A stretch of 27,130 nucleotides of DNA from JAGDXZ01 sp049966915 (GCA_049966915.1 JBMFTS010000005.1:1-27130), one strand, 5' to 3'. Numbered from the stretch's first letter, positions 7,359 through 15,216 are shown. Numbers and translations are program-made. The notes: generated by a model not told the origin, from the letters alone.

Positions 7359-10300
7359 ATGACCAGTGCAGAAGACTATTTTGCTTCGCTTGAAAAGCAG
7401 TTTAAAGAAGAATATGCCATTGCTACGGCCGCGCGCTCCAAGGGCTACGACGCCCAGCCGTATGTCGAAATAACGCCTGCGCAGGACATAGCAGGCAAGG
7501 TTGAAGGACTTATAGGCTGGCCCGGCCTGAGCAAGCTCATACGCGACAAGCTCGCAGGCAAGTCAAGAAGCGAGCTTGCCTTCGAAATGGTAAAGGAAAT
7601 ATGCACAAACGAAGCTTTTGAAACCGATGACATAGTAAAGCGCATACTGCTCGCAGTAAGAGTAGGGCTGGCCATATTGACAGAGGGCGTGCTTGTCGCG
7701 CCAACAGAGGGCGTGCAGGGAATAGGGCACTACCGCAACCCCGACAATTCAGATTACATATCGGTCATTTACGCTGGACCTATAAGGGGCGCAGGCGGCA
7801 CCGCTGCGGCGCTCTCTGTCGCGCTTGCAGACTACGCGCGCCAGTTCTTCAACATTGGAGCATACAAGGCGACCCCAGACGAGATAGAAAGATACATAGA
7901 AGAAGTCGAGCTTTACAACGGCGAGATCCTAAGGCTGCAGTACATGCCAAGCGAGGAAGACATGAGGACCGTGCTCGAGAACTGCACAGTCTGCATAGAC
8001 GGCCTCGCAAGCGAACAGCTCGAGGTAAGCGTGCACACCAACCTGTCAAGAATAAGCAGCACTGGCAAGGAAATAAAAATGGAGAACAGGATAAGGAGCG
8101 GCGTGCCTCTCGTGCTCAGCAACATAATACTAAAGGCAAAGGCCGTGCTCAGGGAAACAAAAAAGGTTGGCATTGACTGGAGCTGGCTCAGCAAGGTAAT
8201 AAAAGTTGAGAAATCCGCTGCCGGTCAACAGACAGACAACACCGATAACGTGTTCCTGGAGGAGCTCGTGGCAGGCAGGCCCATACTTGCATATCCGAAG
8301 CACTTCGGCGGCTTCAGGCTTAGATACGGCAGGAGCAGGCTCACTGGCATAGCCGCCAAAGGGTTCAGCCCCGCTACTATGATAATACTCGACAGCTTTA
8401 TAGGCATAGGCACGCAGCTGAAGGTGGAACTGCCAGGCAAGGGCTGCGTAGCAATGCCCGTTGATACCATAGAAGGGCCGTTCGTGAGGCTGAAGAACGG
8501 CGACGCCTTGCGCATAAATACTGCTGCAGAAGCCGAGAGGCTAAAGGACCAGGTAGACGCCATAATATCCGTCGGAGACATACTCATAACTTTCGGCGAC
8601 TTCAGGAAAAGCAATACGCCGCTGCAACCGAGCAGCTACGTCGAGGAGCTGTGGCGCGCGCAGCTTGAAGACGCAGGATATTTGGTTGATGAGGAATTGG
8701 TAAACGGCATAGGCTTTGACGAAGCCTACGCGCTTTCAAAGCAGTACGGCGTGCCGTTGCATCCTAAATATTTGTTCGAGTTCCAGGCAGTGTCTCTGCA
8801 AGAGCTTCATTACCTTGCAACTTCGCTGAGCAAAGCAGAAGGCGTGGAAGGCAAGGAACTTGAAGACGTAGGCGTTTTGCGCATTGCCAACGAACCGAAC
8901 GTGAAAAACGTACTTGAAATGCTCAACGTGCCGCACAAGGCAAATGGCAACATGCTGGAAATAGAGCGCGACTTCGCAAAGAGCCTGATCGTGTCGCTCG
9001 GCTTTGCTGCGGAAAGCCCGATAAACACAACCAACGCCCTTGCGAACTTTGAAAAGGCGATGGAGGAAGCGCAATCGGCGCTCGAATTGGTCAACAAGGT
9101 TTCCGGCATAAAGCTGGCAAAGAGATCAACGTTCATAGGAGCAAGGATAGGCAGGCCTGAAAAAGCGCGCGAGAGGCTTATGCAGCCGACGCCAAACGCG
9201 CTGTTCCCCATAAGCGCTTACGGCGGCAGGGAGCGCAACATAACCAGCGCGTACGCCAACGAAGCGAGCAAGTTCAACAAGCAAAGCATAACAGTAGAAA
9301 TAGCCAGATACAAGTGCACAACCTGCAACAGGGTCATAGGCACGCCTTACTGCTACGACTGCGGCAAACCGGCGATCATAGAACCTGACGAGGAAGGCAA
9401 GACATATGCAGAGATAGCAATAGACATAGACAAGATTGCCAGCGGAGCTGTGAAAAGGCTCGGGCTCAAGAAGCTGCCCGAAGTGGTAAAAGGAGTAAAG
9501 GGGCTCATAAACAAAGACAAGATAGCAGAACCTCTAGAAAAGGGCATATTGCGCGCATTGCACAACATATACGTTTTCAAAGACGGCACAACAAGATTCG
9601 ATGCCACTGACGCGCCCATAACCCACTTTTACCCCAGCGAAATAGGCACAGATATAGCCACGCTTAAAAAGCTTGGCTACGACACGGATTATAAAGGCAT
9701 GCCGCTGGAGCGCGAAGACCAGCTTGTGGAGCTTAAGCACCAAGATGTGATAATCAACAAGCGCGGAGCGGAATACTTTATGCGCGTTGCGCAATTTGTG
9801 GACGACTTGCTTGAAAGATACTATGGCCTCGACAGGTTCTACAACGTGGCAGAACCGAAGGACCTGGTAGGCAAGAGCGTGATAACGCTTTCGCCACACA
9901 CCTCGTGCGCGGTGCTGAACAGGATAATAGGCGTAACAGACGCAAACGTAGGGCTCGCGCATCCTTATACCATCTCAGCCAGAAGGAGAAACACAGATGG
10001 CGATGAAGACACCACTATGCTGCTTCTCGATGCGCTGCTCAACTTTTCGAAAAGGTATCTGCCTGCGAGCGTTGGAGGCACCATGGACGCTCCGCTGCTG
10101 CTTACCACAAGGGTCATGCCTGACGAAGTTGATGACGAAGTGCACTCCATGGAAACCGTAACAGCTTACCCCATGGAATTCTACGAAAAAACCTTTGCCG
10201 GAGCGCCGCCTGGCGACGTAAAAATAGAAATAGTAGAAAAACGGCTCGGCACTGGCACAGAATTCAACAACATAGGCTTTACGCACATGTCCACTTCCGC

Positions 10301-10811
10301 TGCGATTGCAGAATCGCCAAAAAGGAGCAAGTACGTGCTGCTCAAGACCATGCAGGAAAAAATAGACGAGGAATTCAAGCTTCTTGACATGCTTTACTCG
10401 CTTGACAAGCGCGACGCAGCGAAGAGGCTCATACTCAGCCACTTCATACCAGATCTGATGGGCAATTTGCATTCGTTCTCAAAGCAGAAATTCAGGTGCG
10501 TGGTATGCAACGCCAAATACAGACGCATGCCCCTGATAGGCAAATGCCCGAAAGACGGGGGCAAGCTTCTGCTGACAATCTCCAAAGGCGGCATAGAAAA
10601 ATATTTGAATATAGCCATAAGCCTGGCAAACAGGTACAATATCGACACGTATACGAAGCAAAGGCTGCAATTGCTCAAAGACGAGATAATAGGCGTATTT
10701 GGCAGCGTCACCGAACCAGAGCAGCAGGCTCAGGGCCAGGCTGCAGGACAGGAAAAGGAAAAGATAGCGGCAAGTGCAAAGGGCCAGTTCGACCTAAGCA
10801 AGTTTGCCTAG
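7359..10811 (+). CDS. polC: DNA polymerase D large subunit DP2 (catalytic)
   Basis: Catalytic subunit of PolD, 1150 aa, slightly shorter than the 1200-1270 usual in Euryarchaeota, with no intein. The two-barrel active site carries NTDGDED at residues 878-884, so D880 and D882 are the expected metal-binding pair. The common form of the motif is NADGDE, so Thr replaces Ala. One complete zinc finger is seen at C653, C656, C665 and C668. A second, near the C-terminus, has C1047, C1050 and C1063, but the fourth position is Asp (CPKDGG, D1066) where a Cys is usual. After a Gln/Glu-rich linker the protein ends QFDLSKFA (1143-1150), resembling a PCNA-interacting peptide. The gene lies 8 bp after polB. 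Its stop overlaps that of the convergent aminotransferase gene in a CTAG. Confidence 0.96.
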   Translation: MTSAEDYFASLEKQFKEEYAIATAARSKGYDAQPYVEITPAQDIAGKVEGLIGWPGLSKLIRDKLAGKSRSELAFEMVKEICTNEAFETDDIVKRILLAVRVGLAILTEGVLVAPTEGVQGIGHYRNPDNSDYISVIYAGPIRGAGGTAAALSVALADYARQFFNIGAYKATPDEIERYIEEVELYNGEILRLQYMPSEEDMRTVLENCTVCIDGLASEQLEVSVHTNLSRISSTGKEIKMENRIRSGVPLVLSNIILKAKAVLRETKKVGIDWSWLSKVIKVEKSAAGQQTDNTDNVFLEELVAGRPILAYPKHFGGFRLRYGRSRLTGIAAKGFSPATMIILDSFIGIGTQLKVELPGKGCVAMPVDTIEGPFVRLKNGDALRINTAAEAERLKDQVDAIISVGDILITFGDFRKSNTPLQPSSYVEELWRAQLEDAGYLVDEELVNGIGFDEAYALSKQYGVPLHPKYLFEFQAVSLQELHYLATSLSKAEGVEGKELEDVGVLRIANEPNVKNVLEMLNVPHKANGNMLEIERDFAKSLIVSLGFAAESPINTTNALANFEKAMEEAQSALELVNKVSGIKLAKRSTFIGARIGRPEKARERLMQPTPNALFPISAYGGRERNITSAYANEASKFNKQSITVEIARYKCTTCNRVIGTPYCYDCGKPAIIEPDEEGKTYAEIAIDIDKIASGAVKRLGLKKLPEVVKGVKGLINKDKIAEPLEKGILRALHNIYVFKDGTTRFDATDAPITHFYPSEIGTDIATLKKLGYDTDYKGMPLEREDQLVELKHQDVIINKRGAEYFMRVAQFVDDLLERYYGLDRFYNVAEPKDLVGKSVITLSPHTSCAVLNRIIGVTDANVGLAHPYTISARRRNTDGDEDTTMLLLDALLNFSKRYLPASVGGTMDAPLLLTTRVMPDEVDDEVHSMETVTAYPMEFYEKTFAGAPPGDVKIEIVEKRLGTGTEFNNIGFTHMSTSAAIAESPKRSKYVLLKTMQEKIDEEFKLLDMLYSLDKRDAAKRLILSHFIPDLMGNLHSFSKQKFRCVVCNAKYRRMPLIGKCPKDGGKLLLTISKGGIEKYLNIAISLANRYNIDTYTKQRLQLLKDEIIGVFGSVTEPEQQAQGQAAGQEKEKIAASAKGQFDLSKFA

Positions 10812-12133
10812 CGATTGACATTTGCCTTCTTTATTGCCGATTCGAGGATTGACATGCCTTTGTCTATGTGCTCTTCGGACATGGTAAGCGGAGGTATTAT
10901 TCTTATGGACGATTCGCCGGCGGGCAGCAGGAGAAGGCCGTTTGAAAAGCATTGCTTTACTATCTCGTTGCGCTGTTCACGCGCTGGCTTTTTGCTGGTT
11001 TTGTCCTCTACCAACTCTATCGCCAGCATCATGCCAATGCCCCTTGCCTCTCCCACAATCTCATAATCAGATTCCATTTCCTTGAGCGCTTTCATTATCC
11101 TGCCGCCTTTGCTAATCGCCATGCGCTCGAGCCTGCGCCTGTTCGATTTTACATAGCCGAGCAAGGCGTCAGATGCTGCAACAGCTGCAAGGTTGCCTCC
11201 GAAAGTGCCAGCGTGCGAGCCGGCAGGCGTATCGCCAAGTGAACGGCGCGCTACAGTGGCGCCAAGCGGCAGACCGCCGCCTAGAGCCTTTGCGAAAGTG
11301 TAAATGTCAGCAGACACGCCAAAGTGATCCAGAGCGACGAACTTTCCCGTGCGCATCATGCCTGCTTGCACCTCGTCATCGATGAGCAATATGTCATGCT
11401 CGTCTGCAATTTTTCTTATGCCCCTTACAAATTCTTTGGGAGGCACTATATAGCCGCCTTCGCCCTGCACGGGCTCCATGATTATGCCTGCTATTTCCTC
11501 CGGGTCTGCAAGCTTCCTGAAAACAAATTCTTCTATAAAATTAAGGCACGAGTCAGCGCAATCCTCTGCGCTTTCTGAGTTGAAAGGGCACCTGTATGTA
11601 TACGGGTATATGGCGTGTATCACATTAGGAAACGGCCCGAAGTGCTCTCGCTGTATTGCTTTGCTCGACGTAATGCCCAGCGGGCCGAGCGATCTGCCGT
11701 GAAAAGAATTGTAGAAGCCAAGCAAGTACTGCCTTTTTGTGAAAAGCCTAGCAAGCTTTATGGCGTCTTCGTTGGCCTCTGTGCCAGAATTCGAGAAGAA
11801 AACCCTGCCGAATCCGCTTGGCAGCAAGCTAACCAGCTTCTCCGCGGCGCTAACCGGCAAAGGCGAGTAAAAATCCAGGAATGCGGCATGCGTAAGCTTT
11901 TCGAGCTGGGCGCGGATGGCGCGCCTGGCAAGCTCAAGCCCCTCCTTGCCGAAATTGTAAACAGATATGAAGCTAGTGAAATCTATGAAACTGTTGCCCG
12001 CTATGTCGTACGCTATGTCTCCAGTGGTGCGGTCTGGCACGAACGGATACGGCTCGCGAGTGGTTGAAAATATTATGCGGCTGTCGCGCTCCAAAACCTG
12101 CTTTATCTTGCGGTCTAATTTTATCATGAGCAT
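10808..12133 (-). CDS. Class III PLP-dependent aminotransferase (ornithine / 4-aminobutyrate / acetylornithine type)
   Basis: Cytosolic fold-type I aminotransferase of the omega-aminotransferase group. It probably transfers an amino group from ornithine, GABA or a related omega-amino acid to 2-oxoglutarate; the exact substrate cannot be read from sequence. It is about 441 aa. Visible motifs are FFSNSGTEANEDAIKLAR (cofactor phosphate loop), SFHGRSLG (ring-stacking region), LLIDDEVQAGMMRTGK (the Asp that contacts the pyridine nitrogen), and the Schiff-base lysine K282 in TFAKALGGGLPLGA. All are intact. Overall it recalls archaeal broad-specificity ornithine aminotransferase/racemase relatives. 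ATG at 12133 or 12127 could start the protein. A TATA-like TTAATACTTTT near 12148-12158 favours either as near-leaderless. No arginine or lysine biosynthesis genes are adjacent. The stop overlaps that of DP2. Confidence 0.85.
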   Translation of the reverse strand: MLMIKLDRKIKQVLERDSRIIFSTTREPYPFVPDRTTGDIAYDIAGNSFIDFTSFISVYNFGKEGLELARRAIRAQLEKLTHAAFLDFYSPLPVSAAEKLVSLLPSGFGRVFFSNSGTEANEDAIKLARLFTKRQYLLGFYNSFHGRSLGPLGITSSKAIQREHFGPFPNVIHAIYPYTYRCPFNSESAEDCADSCLNFIEEFVFRKLADPEEIAGIIMEPVQGEGGYIVPPKEFVRGIRKIADEHDILLIDDEVQAGMMRTGKFVALDHFGVSADIYTFAKALGGGLPLGATVARRSLGDTPAGSHAGTFGGNLAAVAASDALLGYVKSNRRRLERMAISKGGRIMKALKEMESDYEIVGEARGIGMMLAIELVEDKTSKKPAREQRNEIVKQCFSNGLLLLPAGESSIRIIPPLTMSEEHIDKGMSILESAIKKANVNR

Positions 12134-12217
12134 AATTACAAGCAAAAAGTATTAACTACTTATTATGGCAAGCTCGCGATAATCTGCAACGAGCAGAGCA
12201 GTCGCGCCAGAAACAGC

Positions 12218-12454
12218 TCAAAGCTTAAGCTTGTCCGCAGGTATTTCAAGCGCCTTCGCGACTTCCTCCTTGTTCAGCTGCACCGTCTCGGCGAGCAACT
12301 CCAAATGGCTTATGTTGCACTTTCTCGGCTTTGGCCTGCTAGAAGTCACTATGCTTACGAAATTTTCATCTATGGCCTTTACTATTACCGCTTTGTCGCC
12401 CGCGTCGCGTCCGTATTTCTTAACGCAAACTCTTCCTTGTTCTACTATTGGCAT
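12218..12454 (-). CDS. rpl14e: 50S ribosomal protein L14e
   Basis: Archaeal/eukaryotic-specific large-subunit protein with an SH3-like KOW fold, 78 aa. The sequence starts MPIVEQGRVCVKKYGRDAGD and continues AVIVKAIDENFVSIV and RPRKCNISHLE (here RPKPRKCNISHLE), which is the family pattern: (V)GRVCVK, GR(D)AG and R.R.CN..HLE. The start is ATG 12454-12452, preceded on the minus strand by AAAGGTG with 5-nt spacing. The frame is open upstream to 12586 but has no family match there. It follows cmk by 112 nt, a gap with its own TATA box (GATATTTATAG, about 12525-12535 on the minus strand). It can therefore be transcribed apart from L34e-cmk, with a leader of about 50 nt. Many archaea have cbf5 next; it is absent here. 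Confidence 0.92.
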   Translation of the reverse strand: MPIVEQGRVCVKKYGRDAGDKAVIVKAIDENFVSIVTSSRPKPRKCNISHLELLAETVQLNKEEVAKALEIPADKLKL

Positions 12455-12566
12455 ATACGCACCTTTCGAAATCTGAGCGCCAATCTTGCGAAAACAGGCG
12501 CTGCAATTAGTTTTGCAATAGCTCCTATAAATATCTTTCTTCGGGCGCGTGCAGGCGTGCGCGGCG

Positions 12567-13127
12567 CTACTTGCCGCTTTTTTCAAACGCTTCTAATATT
12601 ATCTCAGCGGCGCGGTTCGCATCTATTTCGTTTACGTCAAGCACCAGGTCGAAAGGCGACAGGTCCTTGCCGAAGTGTATGCCGTAAAGCTTCTCGTAAA
12701 GCTCGGCGTTCTCCTTGTCGCGCAGCTCCACTATTTTCTTCGCCTCTTCTACGCTAGTGCTGTCGCGCTCAGCCATGCGCTTCGCCCTTGTATCCGGACT
12801 TGCGTCAAGCCATACCTTGAAGCCGCTGCTTGTAAGCCAGGGCAAGGTGTAGCTCGTAACTATTACTCCGCCTTTCTCTACCAGTGCCGCAAGCCGCTTG
12901 TCTGTTTCTATGTCGAATTCGGGATTTGATGCTCGTTCTCTAAGAAATTTTATGCCCTCGCTAGTATCCCACCAGCTAAGGCCCGCCGGCTTGTAGCCGT
13001 GCTCTTTTGCGAGCTCTACAAGTATGTCTGTTCCGCCAACTACCTTGTAGCCAAGCTTGCTAGCGAGAATGCCGGCAACGGTGGTCTTGCCCGATGCAGG
13101 AAAGCCGCACAAGAGTATTGCAGACAT
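12567..13127 (-). CDS. cmk: Cytidylate kinase
   Basis: Phosphorylates CMP and dCMP to the diphosphates with ATP. It is 186 aa from ATG 13127-13125. The Walker A loop is GFPASGKT (residues 8-15), followed by LASKLGYKVVGGTDILVELAKEHGY, which matches the NMP-binding start of archaeal CMK. The lid and adenosine-binding region reads DTRAKRMAERDSTSVEEAKKIVELRDKENAELYEKLYGI, and SPFDLVLDVNE is the usual C-terminal strand. The central region usually containing an EGRL-type motif is replaced by VIVTSYTLPWL, so this part is divergent. Identification is strengthened by position: L34e, cmk and L14e form a conserved archaeal cluster. The ATG lies 11 nt after the L34e stop, so the two are co-transcribed. 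Confidence 0.88.
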   Translation of the reverse strand: MSAILLCGFPASGKTTVAGILASKLGYKVVGGTDILVELAKEHGYKPAGLSWWDTSEGIKFLRERASNPEFDIETDKRLAALVEKGGVIVTSYTLPWLTSSGFKVWLDASPDTRAKRMAERDSTSVEEAKKIVELRDKENAELYEKLYGIHFGKDLSPFDLVLDVNEIDANRAAEIILEAFEKSGK

Positions 13128-13138
13128 GCAAAAACCGG

Positions 13139-13465
13139 CTAGTGCGCCATCATTTGCAATACGTAGTTTCTCTCTTTTGTACTTATCTCGTTGAGCTTCA
13201 GCTCGCCGTTTTCTATCCTGCTCGCAAGCGTGATCACTTTGGCAGTGCACCTAGCGCAAAGGACTCCGCCGAATAGCCTTTCAACGCGCTTTGCACTGGC
13301 GCCGTGCAGCTTAGTGGATACGCCCATGCCGTTAAGCTCTGCGCCGCATATGCCGCAGTGCGGCAGCGCGTTTGCTTTCGGCTCGTAATGTATAACGTGC
13401 CTTCCTTTTGGCGTCACCCTGTCCTGCCTGCGAACGCTTCTAGACCTGTGCATTGGTTTGGGCAA
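13139..13465 (-). CDS. rpl34e: 50S ribosomal protein L34e (TTG start)
   Basis: Large-subunit zinc-ribbon protein found in archaea and eukaryotes, 108 aa. The N-terminus from the TTG at 13465-13463 reads MPKPMHRSRSVRRQDRVTPK, matching the family pattern M.xP..RSRS...R.TP.G. The zinc ribbon is CGIC and CARC with HYE(P)K between TP and the first pair. The TTG is chosen because AGGTG sits 6 nt upstream of it (minus strand) and because the P residues align. The upstream in-frame GTG at 13474 is part of that Shine-Dalgarno, and the downstream ATG at 13453 would remove conserved residues. It is the first gene of the minus-strand L34e-cmk unit and divergent from the disulfide oxidoreductase. Confidence 0.92.
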   Translation of the reverse strand: MPKPMHRSRSVRRQDRVTPKGRHVIHYEPKANALPHCGICGAELNGMGVSTKLHGASAKRVERLFGGVLCARCTAKVITLASRIENGELKLNEISTKERNYVLQMMAH

Positions 13466-13484
13466 TTTTAACACCTGGAATTTT

Positions 13485-13504
13485 TGTAAATAGACATATT
13501 TACA
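13485..13504. promoter_or_regulatory. Palindromic operator-like site in the L34e / oxidoreductase divergent promoter
   Basis: TGTAAATA (13485-13492), spacer GACA, TATTTACA (13497-13504): two perfect 8-bp half-sites with a 4-nt spacer. It lies 20-39 nt upstream of the L34e TTG. TATA-like A+T stretches (AAATATTAATAAATC, 13510-13524) sit beside it and could serve both directions. Its symmetry and position fit a dimeric regulator site. It could also contain a TATA element itself. Confidence 0.5.
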
Positions 13505-13592
13505 GAAGCAAATATTAATAAATCAGATAAGTCACAATATTACTTACCAAGCGGCTCGCACGAGTTTTTGCTTGGATTTTTTTGGTGATCTA

Positions 13593-14246
13593 ATGGCAAT
13601 AATAGGCGAAAAGGACGTTGCATATTTGCGTGACCTGTTTTCGAAAAAGCTCAAGAACGACGTAAACCTTGTGCTCTTTACTAGCAACGACGGGGACTGC
13701 CAGCTTTGCGACAAAAACCTGGAGCTGATGAACGAAATTGCAAAGCTTAGCGACAAGATAAAGCTGAAAACATACGACATACATGCCAACGAAAAAGAGG
13801 CAAAATTCCTCGGCGTGGACAAGGCTCCGGCGCTGGTGCTTGGAGGCAAGAAGCTCTACAACGCATACTACTTCGGCATGCCATACGGCCACGAATTCAG
13901 CGCACTCGTAAACGACATAATAGAGGCGTCAACAGGAGAAACGTCGCTGAAAAAGGAGACAAAGGAAAAGATAAAGGCAGTAAACAAAAAGCTCGACATA
14001 AAAGTGTTTGTAACGCCTACGTGCCCCTACTGCCCAATGGCAGTGCACATGGCACACCAGTTCGCAATGGAGAACGACAACGTCAAAGGCGAGATGATAG
14101 AAGCCATGGAATTTCCTGAGCTAGCGGACAAATATGGCGTCATGGCAGTGCCAAAAATCGTAATCAACGATTCTGTGCAATTCGAGGGCGCAGTGCCTGA
14201 AGAGATGTTTTTGGAATACATAAACAAAGCGGTCGAGGAATCCTAA
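13593..14246 (+). CDS. Protein disulfide oxidoreductase (two thioredoxin folds, PDO/glutaredoxin-like)
   Basis: Forms, reduces or isomerises protein disulfides in the cytosol. It is the archaeal counterpart of the NADPH-thioredoxin reductase/PDO redox system and is typical where intracellular proteins carry disulfides. It is 217 aa with two tandem thioredoxin folds. The first holds C36QLC39 and ends with a cis-Pro loop (DKAPALVL). The second holds C144PYC147, the glutaredoxin-type CPYC, and cis-Pro loop VMAVPKIV. Length and double-fold layout agree with the Pyrococcus furiosus PDO family (about 226 aa). The start is ATG 13593, with GGTGATC ending 2 nt before it. No thioredoxin reductase gene is adjacent. 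The likely reductant is elsewhere in the genome. Confidence 0.9.
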   Translation: MAIIGEKDVAYLRDLFSKKLKNDVNLVLFTSNDGDCQLCDKNLELMNEIAKLSDKIKLKTYDIHANEKEAKFLGVDKAPALVLGGKKLYNAYYFGMPYGHEFSALVNDIIEASTGETSLKKETKEKIKAVNKKLDIKVFVTPTCPYCPMAVHMAHQFAMENDNVKGEMIEAMEFPELADKYGVMAVPKIVINDSVQFEGAVPEEMFLEYINKAVEES

Positions 14247-14269
14247 TGCATGCCTGCAAGCGCGCCTGC

Positions 14270-14306
14270 CACGCAACCGGATTTTGCACTAGTACCGAAT
14301 TGCGTG
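14270..14306. terminator. Hairpin between convergent genes
   Basis: CACGCAA (14270-14276) pairs perfectly with TTGCGTG (14300-14306). Inside, CGG (14278-14280) can pair with CCG (14295-14297), leaving a 14-nt loop. The right arm ends one base before the stop codon of the minus-strand nuclease gene, and the left arm begins 24 nt after the oxidoreductase stop. A bidirectional 3'-end structure is the simplest reading. Confidence 0.45.
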
Positions 14307-15071
14307 TCATGAAAGCATTCTCATCGGTGCGGCTGCCGTGGAGTTCCTGCGCAACAAGGCGAGCTCGACCAAATTCATCGTCTTGATTACATACGGCTCT
14401 ATTTCTTTGGTGAATGCACCGTTATCAAAAACCACCAATTGCGCAGGGTTGTCCACCGGCTTGTCAAAAGACTGATAATAATTGGTGGCTATTTTGATGC
14501 GCTTTTTATATTCGGAACTCCTGAGGAATAGACCAGCATAAAACTTCTGGTCGAGATTTGGCAATGCGCCGGAATTTTCTCTTTCGGGTTTAATGGGCCA
14601 GTACAAAAAGTGCGGATCTGAAAGCACAAGAGCATAGCCGAGCACCTGGTATTCTGCTGCAGTCTTGTTTGGCCTATGTTTGTCCTCTATTATTAAAAAT
14701 TCTACGTGATTTTTATCAAACACCACCTTTATGGCATCAGGCGTGCCCATGATGCCGTAATAGCGGCTGCACATGTTTATTGTAAAAACAAAATTGCGAG
14801 AATCGTTTAACTGTTTTTCTATTGTTTTGATGTCAGAAATTAGCCCGCGCCGTTGCGCGAGATTTTGATGCGCACATTCGCCTGCATGATCCATCTGCGA
14901 CGGAGTCATCTGCGACGAAACATTGCCTTCCGGCAAATTTTCCGACCTTCTGGCCTCTTTAAAAAGCTTTTTGAATTCCTCGTCTGCTTCGGAAATTTCG
15001 CCTATCTTCCCTGCACCTATGCAGTTACTACATGGGTTCTGCACTTTTTCTGGCCGCAAGGGCACACCCAC
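14307..15071 (-). CDS. PD-(D/E)XK superfamily nuclease, Cas4/RecB-like, function unknown
   Basis: About 254 aa. The core in the middle of the protein reads GTPD (D112), then 13 residues on a strand LIIEDK (E129, K131), then a helix AEYQVLGYALVL with Q142 and Y146. This is the Cas4/RecB subgroup signature D...(D/E)xK...QxxxY, so an active DNA nuclease is likely. Cas4 proteins bind an Fe-S cluster through one N-terminal and three C-terminal Cys. Here the Cys are C14, C17, C66 and C101 and none lies at the C-terminus, so this is not standard Cas4 and there is no CRISPR array nearby. The start is a GTG at 15071, chosen because a TATA box (CTTTTATAC, centred about 15097) predicts initiation right there; the frame is open to 15116. 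It is visibly A+T-rich (14761-14820 has 20 G+C of 60), unlike neighbouring genes. Confidence 0.7.
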   Translation of the reverse strand: MGVPLRPEKVQNPCSNCIGAGKIGEISEADEEFKKLFKEARRSENLPEGNVSSQMTPSQMDHAGECAHQNLAQRRGLISDIKTIEKQLNDSRNFVFTINMCSRYYGIMGTPDAIKVVFDKNHVEFLIIEDKHRPNKTAAEYQVLGYALVLSDPHFLYWPIKPERENSGALPNLDQKFYAGLFLRSSEYKKRIKIATNYYQSFDKPVDNPAQLVVFDNGAFTKEIEPYVIKTMNLVELALLRRNSTAAAPMRMLS

Positions 15072-15131
15072 AACTTTATTAACGCACGTCAGGTATAAAA
15101 GCTTTGCCTGCAACACATTATTGTTTCACTC

Positions 15132-15144
15132 AAGCCATTGGCTT
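15132..15144. promoter_or_regulatory. Short perfect palindrome between nuclease and L3 genes
   Basis: AAGCCA-T-TGGCTT, 6+1+6 bp, lies about 60 bp upstream of the nuclease GTG start and 63 bp before the L3 TATA box. The 166-nt spacer (15117-15282) otherwise holds the L3 promoter and a leader. The palindrome could be an operator for the nuclease gene, but a 6-bp arm can occur by chance. Confidence 0.25.
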
Positions 15145-15206
15145 TGTGATGCGGCAAAACACATAGTGCATGCAAATACCGCCAAGCGCGCGTCAAACCA
15201 AAAAGA

Positions 15207-15216
15207 TTTATAAATA
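15207..15216 (+). promoter_or_regulatory. Promoter of the ribosomal protein operon
   Basis: TTTATAAATA is a near-consensus archaeal TATA box, preceded by a purine-rich BRE-like AAAAAGA. Transcription would start near 15237-15240, giving a 5' leader of about 45 nt before the L3 ATG at 15283. Such a leader, in a genome where many promoters look leaderless, could host autoregulation, but I see no clear ribosomal-protein-binding structure. Confidence 0.65.

Noticed and set aside
12455..12586. Upstream extension of L14e to 122 aa
   Set aside because: The family starts at MP.VE.GR; the extension would run through a TATA box and overlap the end of cmk.
13139..13474. GTG at 13474 or ATG at 13453 as L34e start
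   Set aside because: The GTG is inside the Shine-Dalgarno and the ATG removes the conserved MPxP residues; the TTG at 13465 satisfies both.
14307..15071. Assignment as Cas4
   Set aside because: The nuclease core fits, but the three C-terminal cysteines of Cas4 are absent and no repeats, cas1 or cas2 are present.
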